Program-made: the position numbers and the translations under genes | The notes under the pieces: model-generated | The model's input: the letters and a program-made list of their open reading frames with translations, nothing else | The model's database searches: none | Told to the model about the DNA's origin: nothing | Shown: piece by piece, positions 7,028-13,802 of the stretch | Layout: each line of letters opens with the position of its first letter | Numbering within the stretch: the stretch's first letter is position 1 | NCBI GenBank assembly: GCA_900551075.1 | Contig: URVB01000040.1 | Span: 1-34,234 of the forward strand | DNA from: an uncultured Blautia sp. | Lineage (GTDB): Bacteria; Bacillota; Clostridia; Lachnospirales; Lachnospiraceae | Length of the DNA: 34,234 nt | Reading direction: 5' to 3'

Positions 7028-8470
7028 ATGGCTACTATCAAGCAAAGAAAAAATAGTTTTTCTGTAATTTATTGGTATTTAAACGACGCTGGGGAAAGAA
7101 AACAAAAATGGGATACTTTGGAAACCCGAAAAGAAGCAAAACAGCGAAAAGCATTCATTGAGTATTATCAAGAAAAGAATGGTTGTGTGTTAGTCCCTTT
7201 AGAAGAACAATTCGCACATCTTATTCAATCAACGAAAGAAGATTTAGAGGTCGTAGAGAAAGATATTACACTTCATGACTTTTTAGAAATCTTCGTCGTA
7301 CTTTATGGAACATCTAAATGGTCGGCAACGACTTTTAGCCATAAAGTCAGTTCCATTAACAATTATATCAATCCTATAATTGGCGACTGGAAGCTCAATG
7401 AAATCACAACAAAGAAGCTATCAAAGTATTACAATGATTTACTGAGTGTGCCAGAAGTTCCAAAAGCAAATTGTAAAGCTACTGGACACTGTGTACAGCC
7501 TGCTAACATCAAAAAGATACATGATATTATCCGCTGTGCTTTAAATCAGGCTATCCGCTGGGAATATCTCGATACAACCAAAAGAAACCCTGCGTCTTTG
7601 GCAATATTGCCTAAAATACCCAAAAACAAACGAAAGGTCTGGAATATTCAGACATTCCGTGAAGCGGTAAAAGTCGCAGATGATGATTTATTGATTGTGT
7701 GTATGCACTTAGCTTTTTCCTGCTCTCTCCGTATTGGAGAAATCACAGGTCTTACATGGGAAGATGTGATTATTGACGAGGAAGCTATCGTAACCAACAA
7801 CACAAAAGTTATCATCAACAAAGAATTGGCAAGAGTAAATTTTGAAGCCATGCAAAAGCTGAAAGAAAAAGACATTATCAAAATCTTTCCCACTCAAAAA
7901 CCTCTTGCTACAACAAGGCTTGTTTTAAAAACACCAAAAACTGAAACAAGTAATCGTACCGTCTGGTTACCAAAAACTGTTGCTGAAATACTGGTAAAGT
8001 ATAAACAGGAACAGCAGGAATTAAAAGATTTCTTAGGAAATGCCTACAACGATTACAACCTTGTTGTAGCTTTGGACAATGGAAACCCTACTGAAAGCCG
8101 TATTGTCAGAGGAAGATTTAATACTCTATGCGAAGTTAATAACTTTGAAAAAGTTGTATTTCACAGCTTACGCCATTTGAGTACTGGTTACAAATTAAAG
8201 CTGACAAACGGAGATGTAAAATCAGTACAGGGCGACACTGGACACGCCGAAGCAGAAATAGTTACAGATGTATATTCTGAAATCATAGACGAGGACAGAC
8301 GTTTCAACGCTCAAAAAATGGATAAAGATTTTTATTCAACCCTTAATGATGATGTGGAAGAAAAGCAGGATAAAAGTATTTCTGAAAGTGATTTAGCATT
8401 ATTGGAATTGCTCAAATCTCTTTCTCCAGAAGTCAAAGAGCAGTTATTAAAACAAACGCTTCAAGGTTAG
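7028..8470 (+). CDS. int: Tyrosine site-specific integrase
   Basis: This is a 480-residue phage-type integrase: N-terminal arm-binding domain (1 to ~65), core-binding SAM-like domain (~80 to 180), then the catalytic domain. The active-site set is visible: Arg235 in SLRIGEITGLTW, Lys304 in TPKTETSNR, His379 and Arg382 in HSLRH, His406 in DTGHAEAE, and Tyr416 in TDVYSEI. It is longer than Tn916 Int (about 405 residues), with an extra ~40-residue segment between the Arg and Lys motifs (255 to 300) and a charged C-terminal tail. ATG 7028 follows AAGGAGA. The partial tRNA-Arg sequence 220 bp downstream is its probable target. Confidence 0.93.
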   Translation: MATIKQRKNSFSVIYWYLNDAGERKQKWDTLETRKEAKQRKAFIEYYQEKNGCVLVPLEEQFAHLIQSTKEDLEVVEKDITLHDFLEIFVVLYGTSKWSATTFSHKVSSINNYINPIIGDWKLNEITTKKLSKYYNDLLSVPEVPKANCKATGHCVQPANIKKIHDIIRCALNQAIRWEYLDTTKRNPASLAILPKIPKNKRKVWNIQTFREAVKVADDDLLIVCMHLAFSCSLRIGEITGLTWEDVIIDEEAIVTNNTKVIINKELARVNFEAMQKLKEKDIIKIFPTQKPLATTRLVLKTPKTETSNRTVWLPKTVAEILVKYKQEQQELKDFLGNAYNDYNLVVALDNGNPTESRIVRGRFNTLCEVNNFEKVVFHSLRHLSTGYKLKLTNGDVKSVQGDTGHAEAEIVTDVYSEIIDEDRRFNAQKMDKDFYSTLNDDVEEKQDKSISESDLALLELLKSLSPEVKEQLLKQTLQG

Positions 8471-8487
8471 TCAGAAAAGGCATTTTC

Positions 8488-8552
8488 AAAAAGTGTTAGC
8501 AAAAAATTAAAAAATCGACATTTTTTAGAAAAAAATAAAAAAGTGTTAGCAA
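8488..8552 (+). repeat. Direct repeats, candidate integrase arm-binding sites
   Basis: AAAAAGTGTTAGCAA occurs at 8488-8502 and again at 8538-8552, a spacing of 50 bp (about five helical turns), directly behind int. Repeats of this kind near an attachment site are typical arm-type binding sites for tyrosine integrases. Confidence 0.55.
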
Positions 8553-8649
8553 GAATATCTGAAATCGAAGTCTTAATGAAAAGCTAAATATGAAACCTCA
8601 ATCAATGTATATTTTATTTCAGCAAGGATAGAAAGCCACAGACAAAAAA

Positions 8650-8683
8650 AGCTGAAAACCTAGAAAAATCAAGGCTTTCAGCG
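8650..8683. terminator. Hairpin beside the tRNA-Arg fragment
   Basis: GCTGAAAACCT (8651-8661) pairs with AGGCTTTCAGC (8672-8682) with one mismatch. A-rich sequence precedes it, giving a T-run on the minus strand, so it best serves as the terminator of the minus-strand tRNA whose 3' end is at 8692. Confidence 0.5.
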
Positions 8684-8691
8684 GTGTTTGC

Positions 8692-8736
8692 TGGCGTCCC
8701 AGACAGGAGTCGAACCTGCGACGTTCCGCTTAGGAG
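8692..8736 (-). other. Attachment-site core: 3' half of a tRNA-Arg(CCU) gene
   Basis: Read on the minus strand, this 45-nt segment is the 3' part of a tRNA: anticodon loop CTCCTAA (anticodon CCU), 3' anticodon stem GCGGA, a 5-nt variable loop, the T arm GCAGG-TTCGACT-CCTGT, the 3' acceptor strand CTGGGAC, discriminator G and CCA. The 5' half expected upstream (at 8737 and beyond) is missing. Tyrosine integrases commonly recombine within tRNA 3' halves and leave such copies. It lies 220 bp from int. Which side is element and which is chromosome is discussed in the findings. Confidence 0.75.
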
Positions 8737-9130
8737 TATGGCATACCAGTCCGTACACCATACCCTCAAATAACTTCCTATATCAGAAAATCCTTGAAAA
8801 CAAAGGCTTTTCAAGCGATTAACCTGTTCCCCGGTACTATCTCGTTCAGAAGCGTTTTTGCTAATTTCGTATTGTCCAATTAGCAAATTATTAGCAATAA
8901 CTTCTTACTAATGTAATAGCCAAGTACATACCTCGAAGGCACTGTGATAAAAATTAATTAACTTACAATCTTATAAAAGAGAGTCTTTTGATAATTGACT
9001 GGATGATTTTAGCGAATAATAGAATACATCTCCAGCGCCATAGGTGTTCACCTTCCTATGGTGTTTTTTACGTCCATTATTTTGGAAAGAAGTCAAGCCA
9101 TGAACTTAATCAAAAATAAAAGAGAGCAGC
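8737..9130. other. Noncoding end segment of the neighbouring element
   Basis: No supported gene is present. GTATGG (8737-8742 region) and CCATAC (8757-8762 region) form an inverted repeat next to the tRNA fragment. TTAGCAA-type motifs occur at 8858-8864 (inverted), 8880-8886 and 8891-8897, matching the core of the repeats behind int. A terminator lies at 9036-9069. Confidence 0.5.
9036..9069 (+). terminator. Intrinsic terminator
   Basis: CGCCATAGG (9036-9044) pairs with CCTATGGTG (9055-9063), with one G-U pair, followed by six T. It insulates the defence cassette from transcription arriving from the left. Confidence 0.7.
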
Positions 9131-9159
9131 TTGATTAACGTAATAAGAATTCATTTTGT

Positions 9160-9201
9160 GACTTATTGTATGTTGACTTATTGTATTCACCTGTTTATAC
9201 T
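9160..9201 (+). promoter_or_regulatory. Promoter and duplicated operator of the methylase cassette
   Basis: TTGACT (9173-9178) and TATACT (9196-9201) are 17 bp apart, a near-consensus sigma-70/SigA promoter. The 12-mer GACTTATTGTAT occurs at 9160-9171 and 9175-9186, a 15-bp period, and the second copy covers the -35 element. This layout fits binding and autoregulation by the XRE protein encoded next, as for controller (C) proteins of restriction-modification systems. Confidence 0.65.
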
Positions 9202-9220
9202 GATAATGGGTGATTTTAAC

Positions 9221-9460
9221 ATGGACGTTATTAGAGTATTTTCAAAAAATGTAAAAGCATACCGTATGCAATTAGGTCTATCTCAAGAACATTTTGCAGA
9301 AAAAGCGGGGTTGCATAGGACATACATTAGTGCCATAGAATGTGGAAAAAGAAGTATTTCTTTGGACAACATACAAAAGATTGCTGACGCATTACAGATA
9401 GATACTTATTTACTTTTTATTGATCAAGAACACTCAAATCAAAAGGGAGGTGAGGTTTAA
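9221..9460 (+). CDS. XRE-family controller-like regulator of the methylase cassette
   Basis: This is a 79-residue single-domain helix-turn-helix protein: VKAYRMQLGLSQEHFAEKAG, then RTYISAIECGKRSISLDNIQ. Size and context match C (controller) proteins that time methylase and nuclease expression. I chose ATG 9221: the promoter's -10 ends at 9201, so transcription would start near 9208 and the ATG at 9206 would be too early. The leader would then be only about 13 nt with no good Shine-Dalgarno, so translation may be near-leaderless. Its stop overlaps the methylase start (TAATG). Confidence 0.8.
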   Translation: MDVIRVFSKNVKAYRMQLGLSQEHFAEKAGLHRTYISAIECGKRSISLDNIQKIADALQIDTYLLFIDQEHSNQKGGEV

Positions 9461-10518
9461 TGCCTTCTACTGCAATAGATTTATTTTGTGGAATTGGCGG
9501 ATTAACGAAAGGGTTATCTCTTTCAGGTATTTGTGTGCAAGCTGGTATAGATATAGATGAAACGTGCCGTTTTGCTTATGAAAAAAATAATAATGCACAA
9601 TTTATAAATTGTGATATTACTTCATTAACTGGTGAACAATTAGAGGCATTATATCCTGACAATACAACAAAAATACTTGTTGGGTGTGCTCCTTGTCAGC
9701 CATTTTCCAAATATACTAACCGTTATCGAAAAGATGGACCAACTGATGATAAATGGAAATTGCTTTATTCATTCGCACGTTTGGTTCAAGATGTAAATCC
9801 TGAGATCATTTCTATGGAAAATGTACCTGAATTAGAAAAGGAAACTGTGTTTTCAGATTTTGTTGCCGCTTTAAAAAACTTGAATTATTATGTAGATTGG
9901 AAAATTGTATATTGTCCAGAATATGGAGTTCCACAAAACCGGAAAAGATTAGTTTTATTGGCTTCTCGTTTAGGTGAAATCAAACTGATTGCACCAATAT
10001 ATGATTCAAAAAATTATCCAACTGTACGGCAAGCTATAGGTAAATTACCTAAGTTGAAAAATGGTCAGCAGGATTCTAAGGACTCTCTTCATCGTGCTTG
10101 TCGTCTCTCTTCACTTAATTTGAAAAGAATAAAACAATCAACTCCTGGTGGTACATGGCGTGATTGGGACGAAGAATTACAATTAAAGTGCCACAAAAAG
10201 GCAAGTGGACAAACATATCCTTCCGTGTATGGACGAATGTGCTGGGATGAACCTTCTCCAACCATAACAACCCAATTTTATGGTTATGGAAATGGGCGAT
10301 TTGGACATCCAGAGCAAGATCGAGCTTTATCATTAAGAGAAGGTGCCATTTTACAATCGTTTCCTCCTGATTACATATTTATTGATGATGAGCATCCATC
10401 TAATCGTCGAGAAATTGGAATACACATAGGAAACGCAGTTCCTGTTGAATTAGGAAGAGCAATCGGGATAAGCATCCAACAACATTTACAGGAGGTAAAT
10501 GAAAATGCCGCGAACTAA
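9460..10518 (+). CDS. DNA (cytosine-5) methyltransferase
   Basis: This encodes a 352-residue C5-cytosine methylase with conserved motifs in order: I (DLFCGIGG, residues 7-14, binds S-adenosylmethionine), IV (GCAPCQPFS, catalytic Cys79), VI (ENVPEL, 120-125), VIII (QNRKR, 159-163), a target recognition region (~190 to 270), and X (GNAVP near the C-terminus). It methylates cytosine in a specific but unpredictable sequence and would protect host DNA from the partner genes. GGGAGGTGAGG precedes it. Its 3' end overlaps the DUF262 gene by 14 bp, so the two are coupled. Confidence 0.95.
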   Translation: MPSTAIDLFCGIGGLTKGLSLSGICVQAGIDIDETCRFAYEKNNNAQFINCDITSLTGEQLEALYPDNTTKILVGCAPCQPFSKYTNRYRKDGPTDDKWKLLYSFARLVQDVNPEIISMENVPELEKETVFSDFVAALKNLNYYVDWKIVYCPEYGVPQNRKRLVLLASRLGEIKLIAPIYDSKNYPTVRQAIGKLPKLKNGQQDSKDSLHRACRLSSLNLKRIKQSTPGGTWRDWDEELQLKCHKKASGQTYPSVYGRMCWDEPSPTITTQFYGYGNGRFGHPEQDRALSLREGAILQSFPPDYIFIDDEHPSNRREIGIHIGNAVPVELGRAIGISIQQHLQEVNENAAN

Positions 10519-11551
10519 AAAAGAACATATCATTTCTACGGATGAAAAACAAGCTGCTGATTTGCAAATCAAAGAAATGCAGAAACAAATTGATTATGAT
10601 ACAAGAGATTTTACTATTGAGCTTTTGATTGCTAAGTTTGAAAAGGAAGATTTTTTCATTCCTCCCTATCAAAGAGATTTTGTATGGCAACCTAAAAATA
10701 AGACTTTATTTTTGGAATCAGTCTTTCTTGGTTTACCTATTCCATTTATGTTTTTTGCAGATTGCGATAATGGAAAACAAGAGGTAATTGATGGAGCTCA
10801 ACGTATGCAAACACTTGTTGAGTTTCACAATAATAAGTTGCAACTCACTGGCTTGAAGAAACTAACAAGGCTTAATGGTTTTTATTTCAAAGATTTATCT
10901 GATACCCAACAACGCAAATTTTTGAACAAGGCTTTGAGAATAATTATTTTAGAAGAAGATACACCTACAGCCGCGAGACAAGATTTATTTTATCGAATCA
11001 ATACAACTGGAATCAGAGCCAATGATTCAGAAGTCCGCAGAGGTTCTTACCCCGGTCCATTTACAGATTTTATTGAAAAATGCTCCAAAGATGAAACATT
11101 TATATCTTTATGCCCAATGAGTGATAATCGGGTTAAGAGACATGAACGCTTTGAATTTGTTCTCCGTTTCTTTGCCTATCTAAACAATTATGAAAATTTT
11201 GGGCACACTGTTAATGAGTTTTTAGATGAATATCTTATCAATAACTTAACAGATTTTGATGAAACTGCATTTTATACAGACTTTCAAAATATGATTTCTT
11301 TCGTACAGGAGAATTTTCCTTACGGTTTTGCCAAAACAGAAAAGGCAAAAGCCACACCTCGGGTTCGTTTTGAGGCAATTTCTGTAGGTGTTGCTTTAGC
11401 ATTAAGAGAAAAACCTGATTTAAAAGTCGAAAATATTGATTGGATTAACTCTGATGAATTTAAAGAATATACAACTTCTGATGCCAGCAATAATGAAGGA
11501 AAATTAAAGTTACGTGTTGAATACGTAAGAGATCAATTACTAAAAGGATAG
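10505..11551 (+). CDS. DUF262 (GmrS N-terminal / ParB-like) protein
   Basis: This is a 348-residue DUF262 protein: IPPYQRDFVW at 52-61, VIDGAQR at 94-100, and FYRINTTG near 160. DUF262 belongs to the ParB/sulfiredoxin fold and forms the N-terminal, NTP-hydrolysing part of GmrSD type IV restriction enzymes, which cut modified DNA. No DUF1524 HNH nuclease domain, the other half of GmrSD, is present, so this protein alone is not a complete GmrSD. ATG 10505 is chosen over 10499 because the GGAGG at 10491 is then 9 bases away. The following HEPN gene probably supplies or completes the effector activity. Confidence 0.85.
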   Translation: MPRTKKEHIISTDEKQAADLQIKEMQKQIDYDTRDFTIELLIAKFEKEDFFIPPYQRDFVWQPKNKTLFLESVFLGLPIPFMFFADCDNGKQEVIDGAQRMQTLVEFHNNKLQLTGLKKLTRLNGFYFKDLSDTQQRKFLNKALRIIILEEDTPTAARQDLFYRINTTGIRANDSEVRRGSYPGPFTDFIEKCSKDETFISLCPMSDNRVKRHERFEFVLRFFAYLNNYENFGHTVNEFLDEYLINNLTDFDETAFYTDFQNMISFVQENFPYGFAKTEKAKATPRVRFEAISVGVALALREKPDLKVENIDWINSDEFKEYTTSDASNNEGKLKLRVEYVRDQLLKG

Positions 11552-11555
11552 GACT

Positions 11556-12227
11556 ATGCAAAACACATTAAGTATTTTTACCGATAGAAAACAAGAAATA
11601 GAATTCTATTTTTCTATTATGGTCGAAATTGATAACGGAAGTCCAGATATACATACGGTTGATAATACACGTTTCTATAAGATTATGAAATCAAATTTTT
11701 TGTTAATGCTATATAATTTAGTAGAGGCCTGTATTGTTAGTGGCATGATGGAAATCTATGAAGATTTAAAAAATGATAATTGTTCTTATAATCAGGTGAT
11801 CCGAGAAATTCAAGAAATTTGGTCGAAATATAAAATAAATGAGATATATGGGCCTGCAACGGAACGAGTTGCTTATGAAAATCGTGTCCAACAAATCATT
11901 GAGGATATTACTACTAACTCTCCTATCATCTTATCAAAAGATGCACTTGGGATAAGTGGTAATCTAAACGCCAAAAAAATAAAGGATATTTGTGATAAGC
12001 ATAGAATTCGGTATCGTCTTGCAACTCCTGGAGAATCTTTGGAACGTGTTAAAAGAGAAAGAAATAGTTTAGCCCATGGAGATGTTTCTTTTAGTGATTG
12101 TGCAAGAGATTTAACGATTGGTGATTTAGAAAATATCAAAGATGAAGTTGTACTATTTTTAACAGGTATTTTGGACGGCATGAAAAATTATTACGACCAA
12201 AAGTTATATAAACTTCCAACAACTTAA
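11556..12227 (+). CDS. MAE_28990/MAE_18760-like HEPN protein
   Basis: This is a 223-residue, mostly helical protein carrying the HEPN signature R-x4-H: Arg169, Asn170 and His174 in RNSLAHGD. HEPN proteins with this motif are usually metal-independent RNases that act in defence or abortive infection, and the MAE_28990 family is known beside DUF262 proteins and methylases. It begins 4 bp after the DUF262 stop and ends just before a strong terminator, so it is the last gene of the cassette. Whether it cuts RNA, or is a structural partner of the DUF262 protein, cannot be told from sequence. Confidence 0.8.
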   Translation: MQNTLSIFTDRKQEIEFYFSIMVEIDNGSPDIHTVDNTRFYKIMKSNFLLMLYNLVEACIVSGMMEIYEDLKNDNCSYNQVIREIQEIWSKYKINEIYGPATERVAYENRVQQIIEDITTNSPIILSKDALGISGNLNAKKIKDICDKHRIRYRLATPGESLERVKRERNSLAHGDVSFSDCARDLTIGDLENIKDEVVLFLTGILDGMKNYYDQKLYKLPTT

Positions 12228-12263
12228 TAAAACCATAAGCGATTTATAATATTTATGGCGAAA

Positions 12264-12297
12264 AAATAGACATTCACAATAGGATGTCTATTTTTTT
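12264..12297 (+). terminator. Terminator of the methylase-DUF262-HEPN operon
   Basis: AAATAGACAT (12264-12273) pairs perfectly with ATGTCTATTT (12284-12293) and continues into a T-run. GC content rises abruptly after it, marking the change from cargo to ICE backbone. Confidence 0.85.
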
Positions 12298-12324
12298 ATG
12301 CTGCAAAAAGGAGAGGAGGACCCC

Positions 12325-12849
12325 ATGATTTTATCAGATTCAGAAAAAAGGATATTGTATCAGGCCGATGGTTACGGCAAATCAGAAGTGCTATCCGAGC
12401 TCCGCTTCGGTCTCCCCTATATGCCAAAACCGGAACAGCGGGAGGCGGCTAAAAGTCTGATCCACAAGCTGGAAAGCCTGCCGGAAAAAGAATGCCTGGA
12501 GCTGATTCAGGATATACGGAAAAACTACCGTGTTCCCGGAGGCGCAAAAACAATCGGTGAACTGCTTGCAGAGGCCAGGCAGAAATCCGGTGCGGAGCGT
12601 CTAAAGGGGCATGACATCATGGCGCTGGAACGCTTTGACGAAACCACACGCCACATGATTATCTTTGATGTGCTATCCCCCGATGCCCCTGTCGGGGATA
12701 AAGGAGATCGGATGCGCCTGTTCCTTACGGACGCGGGCTATCAGCGTTTCCTTGAAAGCCAGGAAAAAGGAGAAGTCAGGCTCCAAAACCACGCAAAGGT
12801 TTCACAGGGCGGCTATCTCCATTATGACCGCAGGGATCACGCCCTGTAA
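12325..12849 (+). CDS. TTRAP-like ICE accessory protein
   Basis: This is a 174-residue protein. The N-terminal ~65 residues resemble the transposon-transfer-assisting (TTRAP) family (LSDSEKRILYQADGYGK, then ELIQDI). The C-terminal part (GHDIMALERFDETTRHMIIF, then DAPVGDKGDRMRLFLTD) is shared with the protein at 29523 in the second mobile element, so the two are homologues. ATG 12325 follows GAGGAGGA. The function is unknown; association with ICE transfer and replication genes is consistent. It is the first gene of the GC-richer backbone and is followed by the rep-like gene, the same order as near 29.5 to 31 kb. Confidence 0.6.
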   Translation: MILSDSEKRILYQADGYGKSEVLSELRFGLPYMPKPEQREAAKSLIHKLESLPEKECLELIQDIRKNYRVPGGAKTIGELLAEARQKSGAERLKGHDIMALERFDETTRHMIIFDVLSPDAPVGDKGDRMRLFLTDAGYQRFLESQEKGEVRLQNHAKVSQGGYLHYDRRDHAL

Positions 12850-12875
12850 TAAATTTTGAGAAAGGAGGCTTTGAA

Positions 12876-13748
12876 ATGGCTGTATTCCGAGTGGAAAAAA
12901 CAAAGGATTTTACGGTAATGAGCAACCACCACCTGCGCAATGCCAGACTGTCCTTAAAGGCAAAAGGGCTTCTCTCCCTCATGCTGTCGCTGCCGGAAGA
13001 TTGGGATTATACCACGAAGGGGTTGGCCTGTATCTGCAAGGACGGCGTGGATTCCATTACCACCGCCTTAAAAGAGCTGGAGCAGCACGGCTATCTCACA
13101 AGGCAGCGCCTCCGCTATGAAAACGGGCAGTTGGGGGATATAGAGTACACCATCCATGAAAAACCTGTGGACGCTGAAACAGAGGGCTTTCCACCTAAAC
13201 GGGAAAATCCAAGACAGGTAAATCCAAGACAGGCAAAACCTGTTCTGGGAAAACCTGGACAGGAAAATCCCGCACAATTAAATACTAATCCAACAAATAC
13301 AGAAAAATTAAATAAAGATGGATCAAGGACACATCAATCAATCTATCCGGGAGTGCCGGAATCGGCAGCCCGTGAGGATTGGATGGATAGGATTGATCTG
13401 GTAAACGCATACCGGAATATTATCCAGGACAATATCGAGTATGACTTCCTGATTGGCCGTTACGGAAAAGAACGGCTTGACGAGGCTGTGGAGCTTATGC
13501 TGGAAACCGTGCTCTCCAAACGTCCTTTTATCCGTATTGCCGGGGATGACTTCCCACGGGAGATCGTCAAAAGCCGGTTCTTAAAAATCAATTCCGGGCA
13601 CTTGGAGTATGTCTTTGACTGTATCGACAAGAATACCACGAAAGTCAATAACATCAAGGCATACCTGCTGGCAGCGCTGTACAACGCCCCTGTAACAATG
13701 GACAGTTACTACCGGGCGGAGGTCAACCATGACCTGTACGGCGCTTAA
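12876..13748 (+). CDS. Replication initiator-like protein (HTH, DUF6017-type)
   Basis: This is a 290-residue protein. Residues 1 to ~85 form a winged-helix DNA-binding domain of the RepA-N-like type (LSLKAKGLLSLMLSLPEDWD, then SITTALKELEQHGYL). Residues ~105 to 140 are a Pro/Asn/Gln-rich linker with 5-residue repeats (NPRQV, NPRQA, KPVLG, KPGQE), and the C-terminus (~170 to 290) is a helical DUF6017-type domain. Such proteins start replication of circularised ICEs and related plasmids. ATG 12876 follows AAAGGAGG. The linker DNA is a 15-bp tandem repeat, listed separately. Confidence 0.75.
   Translation: MAVFRVEKTKDFTVMSNHHLRNARLSLKAKGLLSLMLSLPEDWDYTTKGLACICKDGVDSITTALKELEQHGYLTRQRLRYENGQLGDIEYTIHEKPVDAETEGFPPKRENPRQVNPRQAKPVLGKPGQENPAQLNTNPTNTEKLNKDGSRTHQSIYPGVPESAAREDWMDRIDLVNAYRNIIQDNIEYDFLIGRYGKERLDEAVELMLETVLSKRPFIRIAGDDFPREIVKSRFLKINSGHLEYVFDCIDKNTTKVNNIKAYLLAALYNAPVTMDSYYRAEVNHDLYGA
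13205..13269 (+). repeat. 15-bp tandem repeats inside the rep-like gene
   Basis: AAATCCAAGACAGG occurs at 13205-13218 and 13220-13233. Degenerate copies follow at the same 15-bp period (AAAACCTGTTCTGGG, then AAAACCTGGACAGGA). They encode the 5-residue repeats of the protein linker. In-gene repeats in rep genes can be iterons, but here the period is a multiple of three, so selection on protein sequence cannot be excluded. Confidence 0.6.
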
Positions 13749-13802
13749 TTTTTATCCAGAAAGGGGGCGAAGCACAATGAAAGAAAACAATGTGCCGGAT
13801 AT

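Noticed and set aside
8692..8736. A functional tRNA gene
   Set aside because: The D arm, 5' anticodon stem and 5' acceptor strand are absent, so only the 3' half is present.
8614..8886. 90-codon minus-strand frame across the tRNA-Arg fragment
   Set aside because: It covers a tRNA-derived sequence and hairpins; the protein has no recognisable feature.
10505..11551. Complete GmrSD type IV restriction enzyme
   Set aside because: Only the DUF262 (GmrS-like) half is present; there is no DUF1524 HNH motif in it or in the next gene.
13205..13269. CRISPR array
   Set aside because: The repeats are 15 bp with no spacers, lie inside a gene, and there are no cas genes in the window.
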